Shown: one piece after another, positions 11,553-22,383 of the stretch
Numbering within the stretch: position 1 is the first letter of the stretch
Layout of the letters: every line of letters starts with the position of its first letter
From: Calliopum simillimum
Lineage: Eukaryota > Arthropoda > Insecta > Diptera > Lauxaniidae
Length of the DNA: 64,000 bases
Direction: 5' to 3'
Assembly: GCA_951812925.1 (NCBI GenBank)
Contig: OX638368.1
Location: 125,387,309 to 125,451,308, forward strand
Notes under the pieces: generated by a model
Databases searched by the model: none
Told to the model about the DNA's origin: nothing
The model's input: the letters and a program-made list of their open reading frames with translations, nothing else
Translations under genes and position numbers: made by a program

Positions 11553-12874
11553 CGTAGGGCCTAACAAAAGTTCGCTTAGTTGGTGTCATGTTATAAATTT
11601 TTAGTAAATCAAAAAATTGCGTATTATTTGTTATAGTCTTACGATATATCATTTTAATTTTCAGAAAGATCGGTTAAAATGGAGAGAAGAAAACGTAAAA
11701 TTCGTGAACCAATGTCAGCAGATTTCCAATGCCAACGCAGCAAGAGATTCGGTTTGCTATTCTTTTTGGATTTCGAGGTAAGCTCAAACCTATGGAAATA
11801 TTTAATGAATGCCAAATAGCATTTGAAGTTAATGCGCCATCTCTCGTGACTATTTCAAAGTGGTTCCGAAGATTCCAGGCACGTAATTTTTCTGTGGAGG
11901 ACGAACCTCGAGAAGGCCGCCCAAAATCTTCGCCTGATTATGAATGTGTAGCGCTGGTTAAGTCTAAAATTGACGAAGATCCAAGATTGACCCAGCAAAT
12001 CATTGCTGAGGAACTGGGCTTGAATGCCATGGCTGTATCGCAAATATTAAATAATGATCTTGGATACGCGGAGAAATCTGCACGATGGATTCCTAGAATT
12101 TTAAGTGATGCTCAAAAAGAGGCATGTGTGCGTTTTGCTAAGTATTTTCTTAAAAAATTCAAAAACGGAGAGTCTAACACCTTCAAATAAATTGTAACAG
12201 GTGATGAAGCATGGTTTTAGAAGTACAACCCTGAAACCAAACAACAGTTCATGGTATGGAACCCAGAAAGTGCAAGTCGACCTGTTAAAGTAAAGCAAAA
12301 AAAAGTCAGCAACAAAAGTAATGATGTCAGTTTACTTCACCAGAGAGAAAGTTGTAGCTGCAATTCCTTTGAAAAAAGGTCAGACGATTACTGCTAAGTG
12401 GTATACTGAAACCTGCTTACCAAAAGTTTTCCAAAGTTTATTGGGAAAACGCCAAAAAAAGGAGCTACGCTGCTACTTTCTATATCACGATAATGCGCCA
12501 GCGCACACTGCTGAAAATCGACCGATTTTATTTTTCTTTCTGGCGTCGAAGAAATTCGTCTAGCTCTTTATTCCCTAGATCTAGCGCCTTGTGACTTCTG
12601 ATTGTTTCCAAAAATAAAAAAAAATTTGAGAGGGAGAGTCTTCAACAGCAATGAGGAGATAATAAATGCGGTTAATGATGAAATGGCAAAACTGCAAAAA
12701 GCCGATTTTGAAGACTGTTTTTCAAGATGGACTTATCGACTTTAAAAATTTATCAAAATAAATGGCGATTACGTTGAAAAAATACAAATACATGAAGAAT
12801 AAATTTAAAAATTTAAAAAATTAAATTTAAAAGTTTTTTCAATTCAACTAAGCGAACTTTTGTTAGACCCCTCG
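11553..12874 (+). mobile_element. Older mariner element
   Basis: 1322 bp, TA at 11551-11552 and 12875-12876, inverted ends containing CTAACAAAAGTTCGCTTAGT. The interior is a broken transposase on the plus strand. Confidence 0.9.
11679..12810 (+). pseudogene. mariner transposase pseudogene
   Basis: A 153-codon stretch from 11729 gives the helix-turn-helix region (SKWFRRFQ, EGRPKSS, LGLNAMAVSQIL). A stop at 12188 precedes IVTGDEAWF. YHDNAPAHTA appears in another frame at about 12484 and LDLAPCDF near 12573. The probable original start, MERRKRK at 11679, is in a different frame. Multiple stops and shifts make it dead. Confidence 0.88.
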
Positions 12875-12876
12875 TA

Positions 12877-13303
12877 TGTATAATTTTCTGTGACATTCTC
12901 CCAGTAAGTTTTATTATATAATTATACATGTTCTTTTATCTTAAGATAATTAATTCAATAAACAAATAGAATTCTTATCCACCAGTTTCAAGTTTTTTAG
13001 AAATAATTGTTATTTTGCTTTTGCAATATTTAAGCATTCCCCCGTCTGACGTCAAATTTACTCCAAAACAATGGTACTCTTAAACCATATTTCGGTTAGG
13101 TTGCCGTCAAATGACGTTAGGGGGGGTGGGGTTGTGAGATGGCAATTTTTAACAATTTAAGCGTCACTAGGCTTATGGACAGCCCTTTTATTTTAACCAG
13201 GTCAGAAAAAGTAAGATTTAAACAAAATTTTCGAAAAAAACAATCATGTGGCAACCCTAAAAATGTATGTTGTATTTTTAAAAAGTTTATTTTTAAATAT
13301 ATA
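12877..13303. other. Spacer with a short inverted phrase
   Basis: TCTGACGTCAAAT (about 13046) and GTCAAATGACGTTA (about 13106) form a weak inverted pair. No gene seen. Confidence 0.5.
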
Positions 13304-13306
13304 TAA

Positions 13307-14377
13307 CACTGTTCGACAATTTCAAACTTTTAGTAAAACATATGAGAAAATCCAGAAAATTCTTAAAGCAGACTTTAAAAATAAAAAAAAAAATGTCCGT
13401 GTCTCGTCCTTTTTCCCCAGCACGCCAGATTTTATACCAAAACTCAAAAAATCCTTAAAATCAATGATTCGGTCAGTCAGTTAAGCCTTAGAACAAGGCT
13501 GGTCACCAGCCCCGTGGCAGGCAAAACGCTTTTTTAACTCAAGAGGGAGGCATCTTACAAAAAAAATGTTTGTGGTATAAAATGCTTAGAATCGTCCAAG
13601 GGACACGTGTGAATTTTTTTGGATTTTTTTTTCTGTTTTTTTTTTTAAAAATTTTTAAAGTAATTTTTTAGAAATTTTACAGAAAAAAAAAAATCCAAAA
13701 CGTATTCCTTGGACGATTCTTAGCATTTTATGCCATGTACACTTTTTTCGTAAGATGCCTTCCTCTTGAATAAAAAAAGCATTTTTTAGAAATTTTACAG
13801 AAAAAAAAAAAAATCCAAAACGTATTCCTTGGACGATTCTTAGCATTTTATGCCATGTACACTTTTTTCGTAAGATGCCTTCCTCTTGAATAAAAAAAGC
13901 ATTTTACCTTCCACGGGGCTGCTGACCAGCCTTGTTCTAACGTTTAACTGACTGACCGACATTATTGTAATTTATATGCATTATACAATCTGTATAACAA
14001 TTTTCAGCCTTTAGAAATTAATTTGAAAACCATTGAAATCACGACATATTGGAGACTATATATCAGCCGCCTGATCCACAGTTCCACAATTCGCTTGACT
14101 GACCGACAGTTTATGTGTGCACACAATTACTATAACCAACTGTTACAAAACCAGCTTTTAGAAACGCAAAGTCGTTTTTAAGCGCTGTCTCTTAGACTAA
14201 CACCTTAGATGTAAAGATAGTTAAATTCATAAATTTAATACAAGAATGTGATATTTCTGCTTCTTTCATTTACATACATTGGGTAAAAACTTTAAAAATC
14301 GATTAAAAAAAAATCTTTAAGAATTTCTTTGATTTTCTAATGTGTTTTTTTTTTTTTTTTTTTTGTGTCGAACCGTG
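13307..14377. mobile_element. Foldback element with TAA target duplication, same family as 22384-23594
   Basis: 1071 bp starting CACTGTTCGACA and ending with the inverse, near TGTCGAACCGTG. TAA flanks both ends (13304-13306, 14378-14380). It contains a second, inner palindrome (about 13475-13968), so it is a nested structure. Confidence 0.75.
13475..13968. repeat. Inner inverted repeat with a tandem duplication in its right half
   Basis: Ends GGTCAGTCAGTTAA and its inverse near 13955. Arms carry the inverted block around CCAGCCCCGTGG. Between the arms, a ~123-bp segment ending in AATAAAAAAAGCATTTT is duplicated head to tail (about 13661-13783 and 13784-13906). A diverged copy of this segment is at 7903-8003. 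Confidence 0.75.
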
Positions 14378-14380
14378 TAA

Positions 14381-16403
14381 TCTATTTCAAGTTTAACAAT
14401 ACTTAATTTTATAATCAAAATGCAATTTGCTTCTGCTGACACAAAATCTGCTTCGTACCCTCAGGGTTGTTCATACATACGAGTACTGTGTAAGTATTTC
14501 TGTTGCAACATGTTGCAGTAGTAACTCCTGAAAGGACCTCACAACTTGCTTCTAATTTACAAACGATGTCATGTTTTGTCCATATACTTTTCATAATTTT
14601 TTTTTTTTTATTTATTGTCATTGATAATGCTTTCATATTATCAACAACAACTGATAGAAGTTGGGAGTTATCGAATTACTCGCGTATAACGATCTGCCTA
14701 AACATTATATCAGCAAAAGTCAGCGCAACTAACATTTGTTAAAAATGCATTTTTTTTTCTATCTAAAATAACATATCAATTTCGAGCAATACTTTGGATA
14801 GCAATATCCCAGGTACCAAATGACCCTTCTAAGAAATCATTTTTAAAATTGAAATCGAAATTGTTGGCACTTTCTCGGCTGGACAGTACAATGATGTATG
14901 AGATTTTGTTTACTGAAGATTAAAGAAATTTTATATCATGTTTATTTATAATTTTACTTTTCTTTTCAAAGATTCCTCAACATGATATTTACAATATGTA
15001 GTTGCATACATGAAACTTGTTGACAACAATATTATGATACTTTTTTTTCTGTTTTTGTATGGGAATTTGTCATGATCTTTTACATATAAGTACATTTCGA
15101 TAGGACTTCCTAATTCACTTGGCACTTAAGGATACTTTTGCTACTTGACCTTTTTTTGTTCACTTGATGTGCAATTGACTTCCAAGTATTTCGTTCACCT
15201 CCTTCTGAAGGTGATAAACTAAGATTATTGATATGTATCCCTATGGGATTTTGGTTTTTGATTTAATTTTGTTCACATGCGTATTTATACTCGTCGTATG
15301 TTAAATTATTCAGCTGCATGCAGGGCAGGAGACAGAAACTCTTCTTCTTTAATAATGGCCCAAAATAATTATTGAGTGGCTTTGATTGTGTATTTTTGTA
15401 TTTCTTATCCTTATTTGCAATTTTGCTGTGGCTATGAAACCAATGTGATACTTTTTCGGTTGTTTTTAACTTCTGGCCCCTACTGCGGCAATTTACTACT
15501 TCACAAATGGGCTGCGCGTGTAGATGGTATTGCACTGAACTCACGCGTGTCATCCATCCATCCATCCATCTATCCATTCGTATCCCTTAAGAAGAATGAA
15601 GGAGCAATCAAAGTGATGTGAAAATTGCTCAAGGTCCGTTTGGTAGATACTGATATTTGCTGGCTTGGCTTACTGTGGTTTTGTTCTGTTTTCATTTATT
15701 TTCTGTGCCGAAAAACGTGCGAATTTACTGGCGGCTTACTTATGGTCGGTGGTTTAGTTGGCCATTTACCGATTTCATTTTTTCATTTTTTTTTTTTTTC
15801 ACAAGAGTAGACACACATTTGTGAATTGTAGATTCGCGATTATCTTCACCTAATTAAATGTAATTTTGAACTTCCTTTTCAGCCAAAAAAATACCTACGA
15901 GTATACAAGCAGCCGGGGTGAATAATATCACTGACATCTTCTGAATGAGTTTATTTTAATGTAACGTAGGTGCATACTGCAATGCAATGGAATTCCAAAA
16001 TTTTTAGTGGATTAATATTTGAAGAATATGGAGATCATTTAAGAAGTGGGCGTTTGAAATGCCACATTTCTACATTTCATGATAAAAGCTCAAAAAAGTC
16101 ATTTGCCCACAGTGCTCCCTTCTGAGTTTTCTTGGCATAAGATATTTGAGAATGTTTTCTGAGAACGATAGGTAATTCCTGCAGGTAATATGTGTATATC
16201 TAAATTTCAAGTTTAAAACTTAGCAATAAAGTGACTAAAAAATAGGTGAAAGTCATATTTTTGAAATGAAGGGTTTCTATTGTACTACCATAACAGGAGT
16301 TTAAGTATTTATTATGGTTTTCTGTATTTCCTTATCGACTTCACTGCACCTTTTCTCATATAAAACAATTTCCATTTACCCATGGATGTTATTATTACTT
16401 TAT
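14381..16403. other. Spacer without a recognised gene
   Basis: Short ORFs only, a CATC microsatellite at 15548, and a polyT-rich tract. No repeat family boundary recognised. Confidence 0.5.
15548..15577 (+). repeat. (CATC)n microsatellite
   Basis: About seven imperfect CATC units. Confidence 0.85.
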
Positions 16404-16850
16404 ACTAGCTATTACCCGGTGAGCGTTGAATTTTTTACATATGTGCCATTCCTACGCGTCAAACAATTTCTGAAAAATGTCGAATTTTATTTTTTAAACG
16501 CGTGGCACCGTCCATTTTTTTAAAGAATGTTATTTGGCTTAGTGCCCTTTACGTGTGCGCCAAATATCATTTCTATTCGTCAAACAGTTTCTGAGATCTG
16601 TTAAATTTTATTTTTTGAGGGCGTTGCACTGCCCATTTTTCTAATGTGTGTTATTAGGTTTAGCACCCTTTATATATGTGCCAAATTTCAAACATTTTCT
16701 GAAATCACTCGAATTTTGTTTTTTTCGAGAGTGCACGGCCTATTTTTCCAGCTTATAACCTTCCCATAATCTGAATAACATACTCTGAAAATTTTATCGA
16801 AATCGGTAGAGCGGTTTTCGAGTCAATAAAAAACTGACACACATTTTTTC
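16404..16850 (+). repeat. Repeat H with ~120-bp tandem units
   Basis: Head ACTAGCTATTACCCGG, three diverged units (CGTCAAACARTTTCTGA near 16451, 16572, 16686), tail ATCGGTAGAGCGGTTTTCGA and CTGACACACA. Same plan as repeat G. Confidence 0.6.
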
Positions 16851-17281
16851 AGTGAACATTACTTGACACAGTGCTTTATATGTGCATACTGTGTTCCAAT
16901 TATGTCTTCTTACAGCAGCTGTTTCAAACTTAAGTGACAAAAACCAATAAAGTGGGGTACAAAATTTTAAAAAGTTTTAATGCGGTTTTATTTAGTAAAT
17001 ATTTATGTTCAATTTAGATTTGATGAGTTTTGATTATAATTTTTTAAAATTACGCCTGGTAAATAGTTGTTAGTTGAAGAGCGTAAGCTTTCATTGGATC
17101 TACATGTGAAGAATCAGAAATCATACGCAGTACTAGCCAAACTATTGTCCCGCAACTCTCCACTATCCAGTGTGCAATCGGCCCAGTGTTGCCAGGTGGG
17201 TTCTCCTATTTTCCCCCAGATTGCATGAGATTTCCCCTAAATTTTGGTTTTTTGACGAAATTTCCCCTTAATGGAAAATGT

Positions 17282-17455
17282 TGTTGGGTATAAAATGAAA
17301 TGTACAACGAACAATTCTGTATGATGAATTTATTGAACTGAACGAAAAACTTAAAACATTATTTTTCATTGAAACATAAAAACATACGACAACTTCAATT
17401 GTAATAAAGCAAGTATAAAATGTACAGTATTGTATTTCCACAAACTATTTCAACA
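17282..17455 (-). repeat. 3' LTR of the copia element
   Basis: 174 bp, identical to the other LTR, preceded on the element strand by a short purine run, GAGGGGCAA, that can serve as plus-strand primer. Confidence 0.95.
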
Positions 17456-17486
17456 TTGCCCCTCAAGACTGTACATATTTTACTTT

Positions 17487-20400
17487 TTATAAAAGACCCA
17501 ATTTTTTAACAAAATAACAATGTTTAACTTTGGCTAAATTTTTCGTGAATATATCTGCTACCATGTCGTCCGTTGGAACATATTTCACATCAATTTCTTT
17601 CTTATTCAAAAGATCACGAACATGATGAAATTTAACGTCTATATGTTTCGTTCTTCCGTGGTAGACTGGATTCTTCACAATTTGTTGCGCACTTAAGTTG
17701 TCGCCAAAGAGTGTTGTTGGTCCCTCCACTAAGTTGGGAAAACCAAGTTCTTTAAGAAGACTTCTCAGGTGTACAATATCCTTGGAAGCAGACGAGAGTG
17801 CGACATATTCGGCTTCGGTACTGCTTAATGCGACAGATTTTTGCTTTCGACTCTCCCACGTTATCGCCGCGCCTGCTAGCACAAGTGTAATACCCGTAAA
17901 AGATTTACGATCATCACAACTGCCACCCCAATCAGCATCGCCAAATGCTTTTAGTCTTTCTTTAGTCTGAAAATATGTTAATTCTAAATTAAGTGTTGTT
18001 TTCAGATACCTTACAATCCGCTTAGCCGCATTTAAATGTTCAACATGCGGGTTAACGTTAAACTGAGCCAATTTGCACACAGAGTGCATAATATCCGGTC
18101 TTGTTGTAATACTCAGATACATCAGTGAGCCGATGATAGATTGATATTGCTTCTGGTCAACTCGTTGACAATTCGTGCAATCGAGACATTTCTCAAATTT
18201 GCATCCAGGATCCAAGGGCGTAGCACAGGATCTACATTCTTCCATTCTCATATCTTGAATCAGGTTTCTAATAAATTGCTTGGAAGAAATTTTAACTGAA
18301 CCATTTTCTTTGACTATTTCCATGCCCAAGAAATGATCAACACAACCCTTATCCACAATATCAAATTGAAGACTTAACTGGTGCTTTATTTGTTCCAATC
18401 TGTCTATGTTCGAACAGGCCAATAGTATGTCATCAACGTATACAGCAACGATGTTTATTTCATTCGACTTGTTTGATACATACACACAGTTATCACCATT
18501 GCATCTTGAAAAACCAATTTCTCGTAAGGCTTTATCAATTTCATGATTCCACTGACGACCAGACTGTTTAAGCCCGTAGAGAGATTTTTTGAGCTTGCAC
18601 ACCTTATCCTTCTTGTCTTCATCCACGAAACATTCCGGCTGCTCCATATAAACTTCTTCTTCAAGTTTACCATTAAGATATGCTCCAGTTACGTCCAATT
18701 GATGAATGAACAAATCAAACTCAGCAGCTAACGCCAGCACTAGTCGAATCGAGGAATATCGAACAACTGGCGAAAATGTTTCTTTGTAGTCCATACCAAA
18801 CCTTTGGCTGCAGCCTTTTGCCACTAGCCTCGACTTATAGCGTTCTACATTTCCATTTTTATCACGTTTTATATTAAAAACCCATTTGGATTTTATTGCT
18901 CTTCGATTACTAGGCAAAGACACAAGCTCCCATGTGCCATTCAATAAAAGTGCTTTATATTCTTCTTTCATGGAATGCAACCATTTTGCACTATCATGTC
19001 GATTTAACGCTTCTTCGACAGATGTTGGATTAGTCAATATTGCACTTTTGTTTAAATACATTTTATTTGTTACTTTCCGTGGTCGCAAGCGCTGTGACCA
19101 TGGAATGTATTCCTCAAAGGATGCTAAATCAGTATTTTCATCTACCTGATTAGAAGGAACAGTTTCGTCTTCGATTTCGGCTTCATTTGACATGTCTCCT
19201 ACATACGATTCATTGTTGCATGAATTTTGATTGGGTTTATCAAAACTAACCTCGTGAATAACTTCTGAAGACTGATTTGCATCTTCAACATTCTTTTTAA
19301 ATGTATTGTCTGGTAGAAATTGTAAGTCTTTTTGCAAATTGAGTCGCTTCTTATCAAGATCCTCAAGAAATCTTACATCTCGACTCTTATAAATTGCCTT
19401 CGACCTTGGTTCATATAACCGATATGCCTTTGATTCCGCGGAATATCCTACCATCATGCAATCCGTGGCTCTTGCTCCAAACTTCAACTTACCAGGACCT
19501 TTTTGAAGCATGAAAGCTTTACATCCAAATTGTCGCAAATGATGAACCGTTGGCTTACTACCGCACCATGCTTCGTAAGGAGTAACGTCATTAAGAATTT
19601 TTGTTGGACACATATTCCTAAGATAAACGGCAGTACTGACTGCTTCTGCCCACAAAAATTCAGGAGCATCTGCACTAAGCATCATGCACCTGGCCATCTC
19701 GACAATCGTTCGGTTAGCTCTTTCCGCAATTCCATTCTGCTGCGGAGTGTATGGCACAGTCAGCTGATGTTGTATTCCAGTCTCAACTAAAAATTCAATG
19801 AATTCTTTGCTTAAGTACTCACCCCCATTGTCCGTTCTCAGCGTTTTAATTTTTAATGAAGTCTCTAATTCAACAGCTGATTTAAATTCTTTGAAAGCTT
19901 GAAAAACATCACATTTTTTCTTCAAAAAATATACGAACATTTTTCTGCTGTAATCATCAATAAATAGAGCGAAATATTTGGACCCGCCGAGGGAACTTGT
20001 CCGCATCGGACCACAGATATCACTATGTATAAGCTCTAATGTAGCTCGGCTTTGCTTTTCTGTTCTCTTCTGATATGGCAAAGCACACATTTTTGCTTTC
20101 AAGCAAGTTTCACATTTAGGTTCTTCGAAATTGTCATATTTAAAATCAAGGCCTCTTACCATATTTTTTCGGTATAACATTTTGAGACTTTCCACATTTA
20201 AGTGTCCCAAACGTTCATGCCACTTAGTAACACCATTATTCACATTTATGTTCATCAGCCTCTGACAATTATTTTGATACACAAACAAATTTCCAAATTT
20301 ATTTGCACACAGCAACTTTTGCCCATTAGAATTTTTAATGAGAACACTTTCTTTTTTGAAAATTACACTATTGCCATGTTCTGTAGCTTTACTGACAGAC

Positions 20401-21410
20401 ATAAAATTGGTCTTTAAGCTTTCAACAAACAGCACATTCAAAAGCCTTATTTCGCTATTATTTGACGTTTTGATAACCACTTTACCAATCCCGTCCGAAT
20501 GAATGAAATTTTCAGCCGCTAGCTCGATTACTTCCTTGTGCTCTTTTAACTCTATGAAGATGGATCTATCACAACACATGTGACATGTTGATCCACTATC
20601 AATTACCCAGCAGTCCTTGTTGAGCGTTGACATTTGTGTTGCATTAAGCATTGCATACGAAGATACTTTGTTTACCACATCCTTCGATGATGAAGCTTTA
20701 TCTCCGCAATCTGCAGCAACGTGTCCTTTTCTGCCGCATTTGAAACACTTACCAGAAAACTTCTTTTTCTCTCTCTTGTTGTGTTGTTTCGAATAAAATG
20801 CTTGTGCAGGTTCTTCTGTATTAGCTTGTCGTATATCACCTTGTTCACGCCTGCTTCCTTCTTCCAGCAGCTTTGTTTTTAGGGCACTCACTGTTGGCAG
20901 GGTATCTCTGGACTCGATCGCAACAACAAAGTTTTCGTAATTTTTAGGTAGACTTGAGAGAATCAAAATTACAAATAACTCGTCCGGTATCTGAATGTCA
21001 ACTTCAACTAATTTTTCAAACAACTCGAATACGGTATTTATGAAACTTGACATTGTAGATCCTTCCAACATTCTTACATTAAGCAACTGCTTAAAGAGCG
21101 TTACCTTCCTTGCTGGTCCTTTAGGGCGATGTACTTCCTCTAACTGTATCCAGGCTTCTGATGATGTCTTGCAATGCTTGATATGAAGAAGCTGAGAAGA
21201 CTTAATGCTCAGCACAATAGTTGCCAATGCTTTTTCGTCCTTCAAAGTCCATGCCGCTACATCTCCTGTATCCGGCTTAGGTATCGTTCCAGCTACGACT
21301 CCCCATAGCTCGCTATGCACCAACACAGATCGCATTTGAATCGACCATCCATCATAATTGTTGTCATCCAGCTTATCTATTTGATATAAGGAACCCATCC
21401 TATATTTCAA
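17487..21410 (-). CDS. copia-type Gag-Pol polyprotein, intact
   Basis: 1307 residues in one frame, the usual copia organisation. Domains in order: Gag of the UBN2/copia type (about 10-200); CCHC zinc knuckle with Cys222, Cys225, His230, Cys235; aspartic protease with DSGST at 271-275; integrase with HHCC zinc site (His398, His403, Cys433, Cys436) and catalytic Asp464, Asp527, Glu563 (D35E spacing); reverse transcriptase with Asp906 in QLDVTGAYLNG and YVDD at 991-994; RNase H with GDADW (1157-1161), STEAEY and FGDN. All catalytic residues visible are present and there is no stop or frameshift. It should assemble cytoplasmic virus-like particles and integrate its cDNA in the nucleus. The ATG at 21410 lies 65 bp inside the 5' LTR. 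Confidence 0.97.
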   Translation of the reverse strand: MKYRMGSLYQIDKLDDNNYDGWSIQMRSVLVHSELWGVVAGTIPKPDTGDVAAWTLKDEKALATIVLSIKSSQLLHIKHCKTSSEAWIQLEEVHRPKGPARKVTLFKQLLNVRMLEGSTMSSFINTVFELFEKLVEVDIQIPDELFVILILSSLPKNYENFVVAIESRDTLPTVSALKTKLLEEGSRREQGDIRQANTEEPAQAFYSKQHNKREKKKFSGKCFKCGRKGHVAADCGDKASSSKDVVNKVSSYAMLNATQMSTLNKDCWVIDSGSTCHMCCDRSIFIELKEHKEVIELAAENFIHSDGIGKVVIKTSNNSEIRLLNVLFVESLKTNFMSVSKATEHGNSVIFKKESVLIKNSNGQKLLCANKFGNLFVYQNNCQRLMNINVNNGVTKWHERLGHLNVESLKMLYRKNMVRGLDFKYDNFEEPKCETCLKAKMCALPYQKRTEKQSRATLELIHSDICGPMRTSSLGGSKYFALFIDDYSRKMFVYFLKKKCDVFQAFKEFKSAVELETSLKIKTLRTDNGGEYLSKEFIEFLVETGIQHQLTVPYTPQQNGIAERANRTIVEMARCMMLSADAPEFLWAEAVSTAVYLRNMCPTKILNDVTPYEAWCGSKPTVHHLRQFGCKAFMLQKGPGKLKFGARATDCMMVGYSAESKAYRLYEPRSKAIYKSRDVRFLEDLDKKRLNLQKDLQFLPDNTFKKNVEDANQSSEVIHEVSFDKPNQNSCNNESYVGDMSNEAEIEDETVPSNQVDENTDLASFEEYIPWSQRLRPRKVTNKMYLNKSAILTNPTSVEEALNRHDSAKWLHSMKEEYKALLLNGTWELVSLPSNRRAIKSKWVFNIKRDKNGNVERYKSRLVAKGCSQRFGMDYKETFSPVVRYSSIRLVLALAAEFDLFIHQLDVTGAYLNGKLEEEVYMEQPECFVDEDKKDKVCKLKKSLYGLKQSGRQWNHEIDKALREIGFSRCNGDNCVYVSNKSNEINIVAVYVDDILLACSNIDRLEQIKHQLSLQFDIVDKGCVDHFLGMEIVKENGSVKISSKQFIRNLIQDMRMEECRSCATPLDPGCKFEKCLDCTNCQRVDQKQYQSIIGSLMYLSITTRPDIMHSVCKLAQFNVNPHVEHLNAAKRIVRYLKTTLNLELTYFQTKERLKAFGDADWGGSCDDRKSFTGITLVLAGAAITWESRKQKSVALSSTEAEYVALSSASKDIVHLRSLLKELGFPNLVEGPTTLFGDNLSAQQIVKNPVYHGRTKHIDVKFHHVRDLLNKKEIDVKYVPTDDMVADIFTKNLAKVKHCYFVKKLGLL

Positions 21411-21459
21411 CTTCTGGAACTTTTACTATTTCAAATTATTCAGCAGACCTCTGGACGCT

Positions 21460-21474
21460 CTGGGCCCATAACCT
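21460..21474 (-). other. Primer-binding site for an initiator tRNA-Met half molecule
   Basis: Adjacent to the 5' LTR the element strand reads GGTTATGGGCCCAG. This is complementary to the internal (anticodon-side) part of initiator tRNA-Met rather than its CCA end. Priming by a tRNAi-Met half fragment is known for Drosophila copia, so the same mechanism is inferred here. Confidence 0.8.
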
Positions 21475-21475
21475 T

Positions 21476-21649
21476 TGTTGGGTATAAAATGAAATGTACA
21501 ACGAACAATTCTGTATGATGAATTTATTGAACTGAACGAAAAACTTAAAACATTATTTTTCATTGAAACATAAAAACATACGACAACTTCAATTGTAATA
21601 AAGCAAGTATAAAATGTACAGTATTGTATTTCCACAAACTATTTCAACA
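21476..21649 (-). repeat. 5' LTR of the copia element
   Basis: 174 bp, identical by eye to 17282-17455, TG...CA ends. On the element's strand this copy precedes the primer site and coding region, so it is the promoter LTR. Confidence 0.95.
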
Positions 21650-22383
21650 AATGTTATATTTTGCGACCAAAAAAAAACAAAATTCCAAATTTCAAAACGA
21701 AATTAATATTTTCATAACGAAATTTCCCCCAAATTCTGGACTTTTCACAAAATTTCCCCTAAATATGGAACACTGACAAAGTATTAATTAAAGTTTTATC
21801 TACATCAGCATTGTACATGTCCGTGGTGCAAAACTTTTTAGGCATACTTTTCGAAGGCTCGACAATTGTTCAAATGTTGATGCTATTCCAGAATTGTCTT
21901 TACGCTCGCATAAATCCCATAAAAGTATCCCCTAGACCTTTTTAAAATCCCCTGAACAAATCCCCTAAATAATGTATCCCCTAGATTGCCCCCTAGACCT
22001 TTTAAAATCCCCTAAATCTAGAGGGAAATTCCCTAAACTGGCAACACTGAATCGGCCGTTTTTAATATGAAGAGAATAAGCCCAAATTAGAATGCCCTAA
22101 AGTTCTCACACATGGAGATCGGCTGCAAATCAAGCGTATGATTGCCGTGGATCCATTCATAACTGCACAGAAACTAAGTGCAGAGCTCCTTCAATCCAGT
22201 CAAAACGAACTTCATCCAGAAACCATTAGAAAACCCGTGATTGATGCCGCATTTAGTTTTCACAAACCTCTCAGTAAGCCTTTGGTTAATGCCATAAATC
22301 GTAAAAAACGTTTAAATTGCGCTCGCCAAGACCAAAATTCACTGATAAGACCCAAAAATGTTGTATTTGGGCTCATCTGATAA

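Larger units (their letters stand above)
17282..21649 (-). mobile_element. Full-length Ty1/copia LTR retrotransposon
   Basis: The 4368-bp element is bounded by two LTRs of 174 bp (17282-17455 and 21476-21649) that I read as identical, each starting TGTTG and ending CAACA. A 5-bp target duplication, AATGT, lies at 17277-17281 and 21650-21654. The minus-strand order is LTR, primer site, one long ORF, short purine tract (about 17456-17465), LTR. Identical LTRs and an unbroken ORF point to very recent insertion. It sits inside a hAT-type repeat (17184-22049). Confidence 0.97.
17184..22049. mobile_element. Non-autonomous hAT-type element, split by the copia insertion
   Basis: Perfect 12-bp terminal inverted repeats, CAGTGTTGCCAG, lie at 17184-17195 and 22038-22049. 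An exact 8-bp target duplication, AATCGGCC, lies at 17176-17183 and 22050-22057. Eight-bp duplications and CAG-type ends are diagnostic of hAT transposons. Without the copia element it is about 490 bp, has no coding capacity and is rich in TTTCCCC and ATCCCCTA motifs. Confidence 0.9.
17050..22380 (+). pseudogene. Tc1-like transposase N-terminal remnant, interrupted by hAT and copia
   Basis: 17070-17183 encodes a helix-turn-helix stretch ending AKLLSRNSPLSSVQSA. The reading resumes after the hAT element at 22058 (VFNMKR), then after one stop and a frame change continues with DPFITAQKLSAELL, HPETIRK and NRKKRLNCARQ up to 22380. This is the order of a Tc1 paired-like DNA-binding domain. The catalytic half is absent because a foldback element abuts at 22384. 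It is clearly dead. Confidence 0.8.

Noticed and set aside
15263..15810. Several ORFs of 60-104 codons
   Set aside because: They include translations of the CATC microsatellite and have no recognisable motifs.
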